Positions 20,615 through 30,187 of a stretch of DNA of 64,000 nt are shown piece after piece (the stretch's first letter is position 1; the number at the start of each line of letters is the position of its first letter). The DNA is from Burkholderiales bacterium (GTDB lineage Bacteria > Pseudomonadota > Gammaproteobacteria > Burkholderiales > WYBJ01): NCBI GenBank assembly GCA_022841915.1, contig JALHQN010000002.1:274724-338723 (forward strand). Direction: 5' to 3'. Made by a program: the position numbers and the translations under genes. The notes under the pieces are model-generated. The model did no database searches. It was not told the origin of the DNA and saw only the letters and a list, made by a program, of their open reading frames with translations.

Positions 20615-21912
20615 GGGCGCGGCCCCAGCGCTTCGGTGATGACCGCCACGCCGGCCTCGATGTCTGCGCCCAGGATTTCAGTATGACGGCCATCGGTGGC
20701 TCCGGTCGTGACTTGAACGGCCACGGGGAGCCCGGCGCGCAGCACCCAGATCGATTGGGCGCCCGGCTTTTCGCCGGCAGCCGGGACGGGTTTGCGCGGC
20801 GGCGGGCTGGGCGGATGCGGGATGAGGCTGCCGACGAGGCTCTTGCTCTTTTTCGCGTCTACATTGTTCGCGGGCGGCGTATAGCGCAACGCCGCATTCG
20901 GTATCAGGAGTGCGTTTTCGCGCTCGGCGGTGATGATCTCCGCGGTCGCGGTCATGCCTGGGCGCAGGCTCAGGTCCGCGTTGTCCACGCTGAGCACTGT
21001 GAGATACGAAACAACGCCCTCCTTCACCTGCGAGCCGAAGCCGACCCGCTGCACGCGAGCCGGATACCTGCGCCCGGAATAGGCGTCCACGGTGAAGCTT
21101 GCGCGTTGTCCTGCGTTCACCTGACCGACGTCGGCTTCGTCGACATCCACCTGCAGCTCCATTTGCGACAAGGTCTCGGCGAGCGTGAACAGGATCGGCG
21201 CCTGAAAGGAAGCCGCGACGGTTTGCCCGGGTTCGACGCGACGGTTGAGCACGACCCCGTCGATCGGCGAGCGGATGGCGCCCTTGGCGAGATTGGTTTC
21301 GTCCGAACTCAACACGGCGCGGATCTCGGCGACAGAGGCGTGCGCGACGGCCTGATCCGCGTTGGCCCTCGCCAGGGCGGCCTCCGCGTTGTCCAGCTCG
21401 GCCTTGGCCGGGACCTTGCCGCCGCTCAGACGCGCCACCTCGCGCAGCCGCTCGAGATTCGAATGCGCCTGGTCCAGACTCGCGCGTGCCTGCAACACCC
21501 TTGCTTCGGCGGACGCGAGCGCAGCGCGCGATCTGGCGACCTGATCGCGCAGCCTGGCGGTGTCGAGCCGCGCGAGGATCTGACCTTTCTTCACACGGTC
21601 GTTGTCGTCGACCAGCACCGCTTCGATGGTGCCGGACAGTTCGCTGCCGACGTCGACCTTGTTGGTGGGTTGCAAATTGCCCGTGGCCGAGACGCTGACG
21701 ACGAGTTCCCCCCGAACGACCGTCTCGGTGACGTAGCGAGGGCCCTGCTCGCCCTTGTCCGCCCCGTAGTGCAGATACATTCCGGCGGCGAGCGCGACGA
21801 CGATGAAGCCGACGGCCCAGCGCAGCAGCGTGCGCCGCCGCTGCGCCTTGTCGTCCAGGCCGAGTTCGCGTTCGAGCGCGCTGCGCTGCGGCCCCTGGTG
21901 TTCTTCGCTCAT
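20611..21912 (-). CDS. MacA-like/HlyD-family periplasmic adaptor
   Basis: 433 aa; N-terminal TM, VSVSATGNLQPTNKVDVGSELSGTIEAVLVDDNDRVKKGQILARLD. Confidence 0.9.
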   Translation of the reverse strand: MSEEHQGPQRSALERELGLDDKAQRRRTLLRWAVGFIVVALAAGMYLHYGADKGEQGPRYVTETVVRGELVVSVSATGNLQPTNKVDVGSELSGTIEAVLVDDNDRVKKGQILARLDTARLRDQVARSRAALASAEARVLQARASLDQAHSNLERLREVARLSGGKVPAKAELDNAEAALARANADQAVAHASVAEIRAVLSSDETNLAKGAIRSPIDGVVLNRRVEPGQTVAASFQAPILFTLAETLSQMELQVDVDEADVGQVNAGQRASFTVDAYSGRRYPARVQRVGFGSQVKEGVVSYLTVLSVDNADLSLRPGMTATAEIITAERENALLIPNAALRYTPPANNVDAKKSKSLVGSLIPHPPSPPPRKPVPAAGEKPGAQSIWVLRAGLPVAVQVTTGATDGRHTEILGADIEAGVAVITEALGPRP

Positions 21913-23453
21913 GAGGTCTCGCCTGCGATCGGTTGGGCGGCGTCGGATGGGGAGGTGGCCCAGCCGCCGCCGAGCGCCTTGAAGAGCCGAATGACTGCCG
22001 AGGCGTCATCCGCGCGAGCGGCGGCCAAGGCGTCCTCGACTTCGAGCACGGCGCGTTGGGTGTCGAGCACCGCCTGGAAATCGACGATGCCGCTGCGATA
22101 GCGCTGCGTTGCGTACAGCGCCGCATTGCGCGCGGCCTGCACGGCGTCCCCGAGTACGGCGAGCCGAGTGCGACCATGCTGAAGCAGCGCCAGTGCGCTT
22201 TCCACTTCCTGGAGCGCGGTCACGATGGCGCCTTCGTAAGCGGCGAGCGCCTGGTCGCGGACCGCCTCTTGTACGGCCACTTGGCTACGCAGCCGACCGC
22301 CGTCGAACAAGACGCCCGACACGCCAGCGAGGAGGCTGCTGGCCAGCGCACCGCTGCTGCCGAGCGCGCCGAGCCGCAAGGCTTCGAGGCCGATGCTGCC
22401 CGAGAGCCTGAACTGCGGATACCGTGCGGCTTCGGCCTGCCCGATGCGCGCGGTTTCCGCCGCCACGCGTCGTTCCGCGGCGCGCACATCGGGCCGCTGG
22501 CGCAAGACCTCGGCCGGGATGTCGACGCCGACCCGCTCGGGCACCGCTGGAATGGCGCGCGCTTCGAAGAGCGCGCGATCCAGCGCGCCCGGTGCGACCG
22601 CGAGCAAGGCGGCAACGCGGTCCTGGGCCTGGGCAAGCCCGGCTTCGAGACTCGGGATCTGGGCGCGGGTTCGTTCGAGCACCGTCCGGGCCTGTTCGGA
22701 TTCGAGCGCGCTCAGCAGGCCCGCCTGCGCTCGCCAGTCGGTCAGTTGCCAGGTTTCGGTCTGCGCTGCGAGATTTCGCCGCGCGACTTCCAACCGAGTC
22801 TGAAATGCACGCACGTCGATGTAGTTGAGCGCCACCTCGGCGGCCAAGGTCACCTGGACGGCGTGCAGGCTCGCCGCGGTGGCGTCCAGATCGGCTTGCG
22901 CGGCCTCGATACCGCGGCGACGAGCGCCGAAGACGTCCGCCTCCCAGTTGGCATCGAGGCCGGCGCGGTACAGCTCGGTCGTGCTGCCTCGGCCGGCTTC
23001 CTCACTGTTTCTGTTGCGGGCGGCGCTGGCGGATGCGCCCAGGGTCGGCGTCTCGCTGGCTTGAGCGAGCGCGCGCCGTGCACGTGCTTCCCGCAACCGG
23101 GATTGGGCGATGCGCAGATCGGTGTTCGCTGCCAGCGCGCGTTCCATCAGCCCGGAGAGCACCGGATCGCCGAATTGGGACCACCAACGCGACAGCTCCG
23201 CGGCCGCGGCTGCAGGGCTCACGGTGATGGAGGGATCGCTTCGGTGCCAGGTCTGGGGGGGTGCGATCGAGGCGGGGGCGTAATCCGGCCCGACCGTCGC
23301 GCACCCGGCGAGCAAGAGCGCCGCGAAACTTGCGGCCGAAAGGCGAGGCCCGCGACTGCTCGAGCAAAGCGTGCAAACGGTTGCAAGGGCGTTCACGTGA
23401 TGTCCGATGGCGTGCGCGCGTAGGTGCCCGCCGATGCGCCTGGCGGCGCCCAT
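21909..23453 (-). CDS. NodT-family outer membrane efflux lipoprotein
   Basis: LLLAGCATVGPDYAPASIAPPQTWHRSD and typical OMF repeats; ATG at 23453 or GTG at 23396 are the plausible starts, the listed ORF is N-terminally over-extended. Confidence 0.88.
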   Translation of the reverse strand: MGAARRIGGHLRAHAIGHHVNALATVCTLCSSSRGPRLSAASFAALLLAGCATVGPDYAPASIAPPQTWHRSDPSITVSPAAAAAELSRWWSQFGDPVLSGLMERALAANTDLRIAQSRLREARARRALAQASETPTLGASASAARNRNSEEAGRGSTTELYRAGLDANWEADVFGARRRGIEAAQADLDATAASLHAVQVTLAAEVALNYIDVRAFQTRLEVARRNLAAQTETWQLTDWRAQAGLLSALESEQARTVLERTRAQIPSLEAGLAQAQDRVAALLAVAPGALDRALFEARAIPAVPERVGVDIPAEVLRQRPDVRAAERRVAAETARIGQAEAARYPQFRLSGSIGLEALRLGALGSSGALASSLLAGVSGVLFDGGRLRSQVAVQEAVRDQALAAYEGAIVTALQEVESALALLQHGRTRLAVLGDAVQAARNAALYATQRYRSGIVDFQAVLDTQRAVLEVEDALAAARADDASAVIRLFKALGGGWATSPSDAAQPIAGETS

Positions 23454-23680
23454 GGTGGCGCATGAATCATTGGAAGGTGCACCGTAACAGCCCGCTCGAT
23501 AATCGGGGTTGACGACGGTCAAACGAGGCCGGTTCCAGGCGCCCAGGTCGTGAATTCGAATGCCATGGGGCAAAGCGGCGGTTCCATGACGCACTCGTGA
23601 CTCGGGAAAGTGGCGGAGTAACGGTCGACGAATGTCGCCGCCGTCGGGGACACGTCCCGAAGGACGGTCCCCAGCGCCGG

Positions 23681-24229
23681 TTAGGCTCGCCCGCCGCCTT
23701 GCTGGTGATGGTGACGATGGCCGCCCTCGCGCCCTTGGCGATGCTTGCCCCCCTCGCCGCGCGCGCCGGCTCTGCGAGACATCTCGTCGAGCACCTTGCG
23801 CTGGTTCGGTTCGAGCACCTCTTGCAGCTTGGCGGTCGCATCGGCCATCGTTGCCATGTGCTGCGCGCGCCGCTGCGCCATCGCTGCCCGGAAGCGGGTC
23901 ACGGTTGCCGCATCGGCGTCGCCCGCCGGCCGTTGCGGGCGCGCGCCGCCGAACATCGATTCGCGTGCCTTGCGGTACTCGCTCCAGGCATCCTGCTGCG
24001 ACGCCTTGATCTCCAGGCGTGCGGCCATGCGTTCCAGGCGCTGATTCATGCGCGCTTGCATGCGTTCGCGGATCTGGGTGCGGTCGGCTTCGCTCATCTG
24101 GCCCGCATGGGCGCGGTGGCCGCGGCCGCCTTGCCCGTCGGGTTGCGCGAGCGCAGGTACCGCGGTGGCGATGAGGCTGGTGCCGAGGAAGGCAAGCGTA
24201 AGGGCGCGGGTGAGTTTGGTGCGATTCAT
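23681..24229 (-). CDS. Spy/CpxP-like periplasmic protein
   Basis: 182 aa; signal peptide ending VPALAQ, Arg/Met-rich helices, LQEVLEPNQRKVLDEM (LTxxQ-like), His-rich C-terminus GHRHHHQQGG. Confidence 0.75.
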   Translation of the reverse strand: MNRTKLTRALTLAFLGTSLIATAVPALAQPDGQGGRGHRAHAGQMSEADRTQIRERMQARMNQRLERMAARLEIKASQQDAWSEYRKARESMFGGARPQRPAGDADAATVTRFRAAMAQRRAQHMATMADATAKLQEVLEPNQRKVLDEMSRRAGARGEGGKHRQGREGGHRHHHQQGGGRA

Positions 24230-24434
24230 GATTCACTCCTAATGGTGGATAACGCAGGAGCATTAGCGCGCGCTCGTGTAAACGGGAATTGAACCGGACG
24301 GCGGCTTTTGTAAACCGGGTGTAACCGAATGCAATCGACGCATTACAGCCGCTCGCGAGCCGGCCTCAGGCGGTATGCTTCGATGGGGATCGTTTCCCCG
24401 ACCTTGCCTGGGCCCTAACCACTGAAAGGCCTCG

Positions 24435-25142
24435 ATGACCCAACGCATTTTGGTGGTCGACGACGACGACGAGCTGCGCGCCTTGCTGCAGAGTTATCTC
24501 GGCGAGCAGGGCTTCGGTGTGGCGGCCGTGCCGGACGGCAGTGGCATGCGGCGCGAACTGGCCGACAGCGCGTTCGATCTGGTGATCCTCGATGTCATGT
24601 TGCCGGGCGAGGACGGCTTGGCGTTGTGCCGCGAGCTGCGCTCGAAGTCGCGTATGCCTATCCTCATGCTGACCGCGCGCGGCGACGAACTCGACCGCAT
24701 CATCGGGCTCGAGATGGGCGCCGACGATTACCTGCCGAAGCCGTTTCATCCGCGCGAACTGCTTGCGCGCATTCGCAGCATTCTGCGCCGCGTGCAGGAT
24801 CTTGCCGGCGAGGCGCCCACGCGGGCGTTTCACTTCGCCGGCTGGACGCTCGATATCGGCCTGCGCCATCTCGTGGGCGCGGACGGTGTGGCGGTCCCGC
24901 TCTCGACGGGCGAGTTCCGGTTGCTGCAGTCGATGGCGGAGAACGCGAATCGGGTGATGTCGCGCGATCGGCTGATGGATGTGTTGTCCGGCCGGGAGGC
25001 GGGGCCGTTCGATCGCAGTGTCGACGTCATGATCAGTCGCCTGCGTCGCCGCTTGGGCGACGACGGCCGTGAACCCGAGATCATCAAGACGGTGCGCAAC
25101 GAAGGTTATGTGCTGGCCGCGAAGGTGGAGCGCAAGGGGTGA
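24435..25142 (+). CDS. OmpR-family response regulator
   Basis: 235 aa; ILVVDDDDELRALLQSYL, VILDVMLPGEDGL, winged-helix SVDVMISRLRRRLGDD. Confidence 0.93.
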   Translation: MTQRILVVDDDDELRALLQSYLGEQGFGVAAVPDGSGMRRELADSAFDLVILDVMLPGEDGLALCRELRSKSRMPILMLTARGDELDRIIGLEMGADDYLPKPFHPRELLARIRSILRRVQDLAGEAPTRAFHFAGWTLDIGLRHLVGADGVAVPLSTGEFRLLQSMAENANRVMSRDRLMDVLSGREAGPFDRSVDVMISRLRRRLGDDGREPEIIKTVRNEGYVLAAKVERKG

Positions 25143-26605
25143 GATTCCTGCCGCGCACGCTCTTCGGCCAGATCCTGCTGGCGCTGCTGGTCGGCCTGCT
25201 CGCGGCGCAGGCCCTCGGTGCCTGGCTCATGATCGACGACCGGCTGCGCCTGGCAGGGCGGGTCCTAGGCGGCTATGCCGCGCAACGCATCGCCGGCATC
25301 GTTTCTTTGCTCGACGAAGCGGTGCCGGCAGAACGCGCCCGTCTGGTGCAGGCGCTCAGCGTGCCGCCGACCCGCATCTCGCTACACGAGGCGTGGCGCG
25401 AGGGCGGCCAGGCCTCGGCGGAGGAGGCGCGCGCGTTCGCCGGATTCTTGCGCCAGGCACTCGGCCAGCAGCGTGAAGTCCAAGTGCTCTCGGTCGTGCT
25501 GTCTAGGACGAGCCGCTCGCGCGAGGATCGGGACAAGCCGCCGCCCATGGTGAACGGCGCCGCGCAGCCCAATGCCGACGTTCGGGGCGAAGAGGCTCAA
25601 CCGCGCAAGCGACCGGGGCGCCTGCCCCTGTTGCTGGTCGTAGCGCAGGTCAAGCTCGCCGATGGCGCAGTCGCGACCTTTCGGCATGCATTGCCGCCGC
25701 CGCCCTCCGACAGGCCTCTGCGGCTGATTGCGCTGGTCGCGATCACGGGTTTGTCCGTGGCGCTGCTTGCCGGTTGGACCGTACGGCGACTCACCCGGCC
25801 GCTGGCCACCCTGGCCGATGCGGCGACCGGGCTCGCGCGCAACCTCGATCAGCCGCCGCTGCCCGAATCCGGGCCGGCGGAAGTCTCCCGGGCAGCGCGT
25901 GCCTTCAACGCCATGCAGCGAGAGCTAAAGCTCTATGTCGAAACCCGGGCGCAAGCGCTGGCCGGCGTCTCGCACGATCTGCGTCTGCCCCTCACCCGTG
26001 TGCGGCTGCGTCTCGAACGCATCTCGGACCAGGCGGTGAAGCGCAGCATCGAGTCGGATCTGGACGATATGGAGCGCATGATCGCCAGCACCTTGGATTA
26101 TCTTCGCGCGGGGGCGAGCAGCGAAGCGGCGGTGAGAACCAATTTGAACGCGCTGGTCGAGGGTGTGGCCGAGGACATGGAGGCGCTCGGCGCCCAGGTT
26201 CGCTTGCACGGCAAGGCCGATGCCCCGTTGAGCGTGCGCCCGCAGGCGCTGCGCCGCTGTCTCGCGAATCTCATGGACAACGCGCGTCAGTATGGCGGCA
26301 ACGAAGTCGATGTGACGGTGATCGATTCCACGGCTGCGCTCACCATCCGGGTGGAGGATCGCGGCCCCGGCATACCCGCCGCCGAGCGCGCGCGCGTTTT
26401 CGAGCCTTACGTGCGTCTCGATCCGTCGCGCGCCAAGCATACGGGCGGGACAGGTCTGGGACTGGCGATCGCGCGCGCCATCGCGCGTGCGCATGGCGGC
26501 GACATCACGCTCGCGGATCGAGCCGGTGGCGGGCTGGTCGCGACGCTTAGCCTGCCGCGGCATGAGGTCCCCGCCGATGTGTCCTCGACAGTGGACTCGA
26601 GCTAG
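25139..26605 (+). CDS. sensor histidine kinase
   Basis: 488 aa; GTG start overlapping the RR stop; HAMP region, H-box ALAGVSHDLRLPLTRVRLRLE, N-box [20 protein letters not shown]. Confidence 0.92.
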   Translation: MRFLPRTLFGQILLALLVGLLAAQALGAWLMIDDRLRLAGRVLGGYAAQRIAGIVSLLDEAVPAERARLVQALSVPPTRISLHEAWREGGQASAEEARAFAGFLRQALGQQREVQVLSVVLSRTSRSREDRDKPPPMVNGAAQPNADVRGEEAQPRKRPGRLPLLLVVAQVKLADGAVATFRHALPPPPSDRPLRLIALVAITGLSVALLAGWTVRRLTRPLATLADAATGLARNLDQPPLPESGPAEVSRAARAFNAMQRELKLYVETRAQALAGVSHDLRLPLTRVRLRLERISDQAVKRSIESDLDDMERMIASTLDYLRAGASSEAAVRTNLNALVEGVAEDMEALGAQVRLHGKADAPLSVRPQALRRCLANLMDNARQYGGNEVDVTVIDSTAALTIRVEDRGPGIPAAERARVFEPYVRLDPSRAKHTGGTGLGLAIARAIARAHGGDITLADRAGGGLVATLSLPRHEVPADVSSTVDSS

Positions 26606-27867
26606 CTCGAGCCGCGCGTTTCGGGCGGGTCGCTCGTGCGCGGATCCATCTCCAGCACGACCGGCGTGCTCGTCGCAATCGTGACGTAGCCCTGCTGCTG
26701 ACTGGGCTCGATGACCTCGGCGCGCAGGTGTCGAAGGCTGATGAGCACGGTTGCGAGCAGTACCATCATGAAATAGATCAAGAGGCTGCCCGGGCCGAAC
26801 GCATTCATCAGGACGCCCGCTGCTGTCGGCCCGAGCATCGCGCCGATACCATGCATCAGCAGCAGGGTGCTGGCCGCTTCCAGGACTTCCTCCTGCGCCA
26901 GTCTGTCGTTGACGAGCGCCACGCTCAGGCCGTAGACGGTGAAGACCAGACCGCCATAGAGGAAGGCGCAGATGAACAACACCGTGGTCGAGAAGCTCAG
27001 CAGCGAATAAGCGATGGCCGCGAGCGCCGCGGCGCCCACGCACACGAACGTGAGTACGCGACGCCGATCGTGAAGATCGGAAAAGTGACCCACGGGCCAT
27101 TGCAGCAGGGCCCCCCCGAAGATCACCGCCCCCATGAAGAGGGCGACGCCTCCCTCGGACAACCCGATGCGCTGGCCGAATACCGCCCCCATGCCGTAGA
27201 GCGCGCCGTTCAGCAGCCCCGAGGCGAGCGCAGCCGCGACCCCGAGCGGGGAAATGGCGTAAAGGCGCCTCAGGCTGACTTTGGGCGCTGTCACCGGGCG
27301 CGGCTCCGGCGTGCGCGTGAAAGCGACCGGCACGAGTGCCAGAGAAAGCATGATCGACACCAGGCCCAACTGGACGAAATCCATGACGTTGCCGACCGCC
27401 ACGAGGAATTGACCCAGGCCCATGGAGATCAGCGTCACCGCCATGTAAGCGGCGAAGATGCGCCCGCGAGCGGCATTGGGTGCAATCACGTTGAGCCAGC
27501 TTTCGAGCACCATGTAGAGGCCGACGAGGCAGATGCCCGTCACCAGACGCAGCGCGGCCCACAACCACGGATCGGTCCACATGGCATGGACGATCGCGGT
27601 CGTCGAAGCGATCGAGGCGAGCAGACTGAAGCTGCGAATGTGACCGACGCGCCGCACCAGCAGCGGACAGACGTAAGTGCCGAGGACGAAGCCGGCGAAG
27701 TAGGCCGACATGACCAGTCCGGTGGTGATGGTCGAGAACGCCGACAATCCTGCACGTAGCCCGAGTGCCGAGAAGAACAGCCCGACGCCGACGAGCAGCA
27801 GCGCGCTGGCGAACAGCAGCGAGTAGACGGCGCCCCAGGCGGCGGTGAGGTTGGGTTGGTTCGGCAT
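26602..27867 (-). CDS. MFS transporter (YcaD-like)
   Basis: MPNQPNLTAAWGAVYSLLFASALLLVGVGLFFSALGLRAG; about 12 hydrophobic segments; start trimmed from 27987. Confidence 0.85.
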   Translation of the reverse strand: MPNQPNLTAAWGAVYSLLFASALLLVGVGLFFSALGLRAGLSAFSTITTGLVMSAYFAGFVLGTYVCPLLVRRVGHIRSFSLLASIASTTAIVHAMWTDPWLWAALRLVTGICLVGLYMVLESWLNVIAPNAARGRIFAAYMAVTLISMGLGQFLVAVGNVMDFVQLGLVSIMLSLALVPVAFTRTPEPRPVTAPKVSLRRLYAISPLGVAAALASGLLNGALYGMGAVFGQRIGLSEGGVALFMGAVIFGGALLQWPVGHFSDLHDRRRVLTFVCVGAAALAAIAYSLLSFSTTVLFICAFLYGGLVFTVYGLSVALVNDRLAQEEVLEAASTLLLMHGIGAMLGPTAAGVLMNAFGPGSLLIYFMMVLLATVLISLRHLRAEVIEPSQQQGYVTIATSTPVVLEMDPRTSDPPETRGSS

Positions 27868-28075
27868 CGAGCGATTGCCTCCTGAAGGTCGTTGCACCGA
27901 TGGTTTCGTCATGCGTGCGTGCCGCCACGGGCTTCGTCGCGGCGCGCAAGCCCGGGCGAGCGCGTCGGCCGTTCCCGGCTCCCGCATCCCGGTCCACAGC
28001 GCGGCGCACGCGGTTTGACCGGCCTTCGGGCACCGGCTAAGCTCGACGACCTTTTGCCCCTCTCAGGAAGCACGC

Positions 28076-28993
28076 ATGCCGGCGAACAACGAGACCCCTG
28101 TCGCAGCCCAAGAGCACTGGACGAACAAAGGCGAAGTGCGGCTTTACCTGTACGAGAAGGCGGCGGTCGCAGCGCCCAACCGAGGCGCCATCCTGTTCGT
28201 GCACGGCTCCTCGATGAGTTCGCGGCCGACCTTCGATCTGCAGGTGCCCGGGCGTCCGAGCTCATCGGTGATGGATCATTTTGCGCGCCTGGGGTTCGAT
28301 ACCTGGTGCGTCGACATGGAGGGCTATGGACGTTCCGATCGCAAGCGCCCGATCAATTGCGACCTATCCAACGGTGCCGACGACCTCGCTGCCGCGACCG
28401 AGTACATCACGAAAACGCGCGGCATACAGAAGTTCATGCTCTACGGCATTTCGTCAGGCGCATTGCGCGCGGCCTTGTTCGCTCAGCGCTACCCCGAGCG
28501 CGTCTCGCGTCTGGCGCTCGATGCTTTCGTCTGGACGGGCGAGGGCAGTCCTACGTTGGAACAGCGCCGCAAGCGTCTGCCGGAGTTCATCGGCGTCAAC
28601 CGCCGGCCGATCGATCGCGAGTTCGTGCGCAGCATCTTCGCGCGCGACCACGCCGGTTGCGCCGAGGACAACGTCATCGAGGCGTTCGCCGATGCGATCC
28701 TCGCCGTGGAGGACTCGGTGCCCACGGGCACTTACGTGGACATGTGCACCAAGCTGCCGGTGTGCGACCCGGAAAAGATCACGGTGCCGACGATCGTGAT
28801 GCGCGGCGAATTCGACGGCATCGCAGGCGTGGACGATCTGCTCGAGTTCTTTCGCCGCCTGCCGCATCCGGACAAGCAGTTCGCATTCATGGCGGGCATC
28901 TCGCACGCGAGTTTCCAGCAGAAGAACTACCTGTCTGTCTACCATATCCTGCACAGCTTTTTCGCCATGCCGGAACTCGTGTATCGCGGCTGA
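28076..28993 (+). CDS. alpha/beta hydrolase
   Basis: 305 aa; ILFVHGSSMSSRPTFD, LYGISSGALRAALFAQRYPERV nucleophile elbow GISSG, catalytic His in AGISHASFQ. Confidence 0.85.
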   Translation: MPANNETPVAAQEHWTNKGEVRLYLYEKAAVAAPNRGAILFVHGSSMSSRPTFDLQVPGRPSSSVMDHFARLGFDTWCVDMEGYGRSDRKRPINCDLSNGADDLAAATEYITKTRGIQKFMLYGISSGALRAALFAQRYPERVSRLALDAFVWTGEGSPTLEQRRKRLPEFIGVNRRPIDREFVRSIFARDHAGCAEDNVIEAFADAILAVEDSVPTGTYVDMCTKLPVCDPEKITVPTIVMRGEFDGIAGVDDLLEFFRRLPHPDKQFAFMAGISHASFQQKNYLSVYHILHSFFAMPELVYRG

Positions 28994-29314
28994 ACGCACC
29001 GTGCCTCGACCTCCGACCGGGGAAGCGTCGTGTTCATGTTCGATGGGGCGTCATGAGAGTCGCCTGCGCCGACTGACACGACGGTACGCACGGGCCGCTG
29101 GTTGCGTTCGTCGGGGCTTGCCAGTACGATCGTGACGCTCTTGATATCGTGCGCTCGACCGAAGGCGCACGCCTCCTCGGCGAGTTCAGGGAGCTCGCGC
29201 CAGCGCGAGCAAGACACTCATGGCATCCAGTTCACGCAAGCTCTGCAGTCGCGCACGCGCAGATCGATATGCCGGCGCGTGGCGCGCGGATTCCACTGTC
29301 ACCGGTGACGCAAC

Positions 29315-30187
29315 ATGAGGCCATTCGAACTGCTCGAGCCTAGCTCGCTGCGCGAAGCTCTCGGCCTGCTCGATACGGCCGACGAGACGGTGCGTCCGGC
29401 GGGCGGCGGAACGGCACTGATGCTGATGATGAAGGCCGGGGTGCTCGAACCCTCGCGCCTGATCAGCCTGCGCCGGATCGAGCCCGCGTGGGCCGAGATC
29501 TCGCAGAGCGCGGATGCGGTGGAGATCGGCGCCCTGGCTACCTTGTCCGCAATCGAACACTCGGGGATCGTCCGCTCGGAACTGCCGGTCATTGCGCGCA
29601 CGCTACGCACACTGGCGAATGTGCGTGTGCGCAATGTCGCGACGCTCGGCGGCAACCTTGCTCACGCCGATCCCCACATGGATCTGCCGCCGGTCCTGAT
29701 CGCCCTCGGCGCTTCGGTCATCATTGCCAGTCGCGGCGCCGAGCGCGAACTGCCGGTCGCCGAGCTGATCAGCGGCTACTACGAAACGACGCTCGCCAGC
29801 GGTGAACTGATCGTCCGCGTGCGTGTGCCGAAGCAATTCGCGCGCTTCAGCGCTTACCGCAAGATCACCACGCGTTCGGCCGACGACTGGCCGGCGCTCG
29901 GCGTGGCGGTGGCGCTCGATCGCGAGGGCCCTGTGTTGCGCGAGGCGCGGATCGCGGTTAGCGCCGCCTTCGATCGGCCGCTGCGCCTCGCTGCGGCAGA
30001 AGCCGTTCTGCGCGGGGCGAGCATCGACGACGAGGCGGTGCTGATCCACGCAGGCGATGCGGCCGCCGACGAGGCTCGCCCGATCGCCGACGAGCGTGGT
30101 TCGGCCGCGTACAAACGCGAACTCATCCGCGTCCATGTCCGGCGGGCGCTGCGCGACGCGCTCGATGCGCAAGGCGGCACGCCATGA
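29315..30187 (+). CDS. FAD-binding (medium) subunit of a xanthine dehydrogenase-family molybdenum hydroxylase
   Basis: 290 aa; VRPAGGGTALMLMMKAGVLEPSRLISL and VRNVATLGGNLAHADPHMDLPPVL. Confidence 0.92.
   Translation: MRPFELLEPSSLREALGLLDTADETVRPAGGGTALMLMMKAGVLEPSRLISLRRIEPAWAEISQSADAVEIGALATLSAIEHSGIVRSELPVIARTLRTLANVRVRNVATLGGNLAHADPHMDLPPVLIALGASVIIASRGAERELPVAELISGYYETTLASGELIVRVRVPKQFARFSAYRKITTRSADDWPALGVAVALDREGPVLREARIAVSAAFDRPLRLAAAEAVLRGASIDDEAVLIHAGDAAADEARPIADERGSAAYKRELIRVHVRRALRDALDAQGGTP

Noticed and set aside
20678-22177. 499-aa minus-strand ORF overlapping the MacA-like gene in another frame
   Set aside because: Same-strand alternate frame of the MacA-like adaptor; no domain motifs
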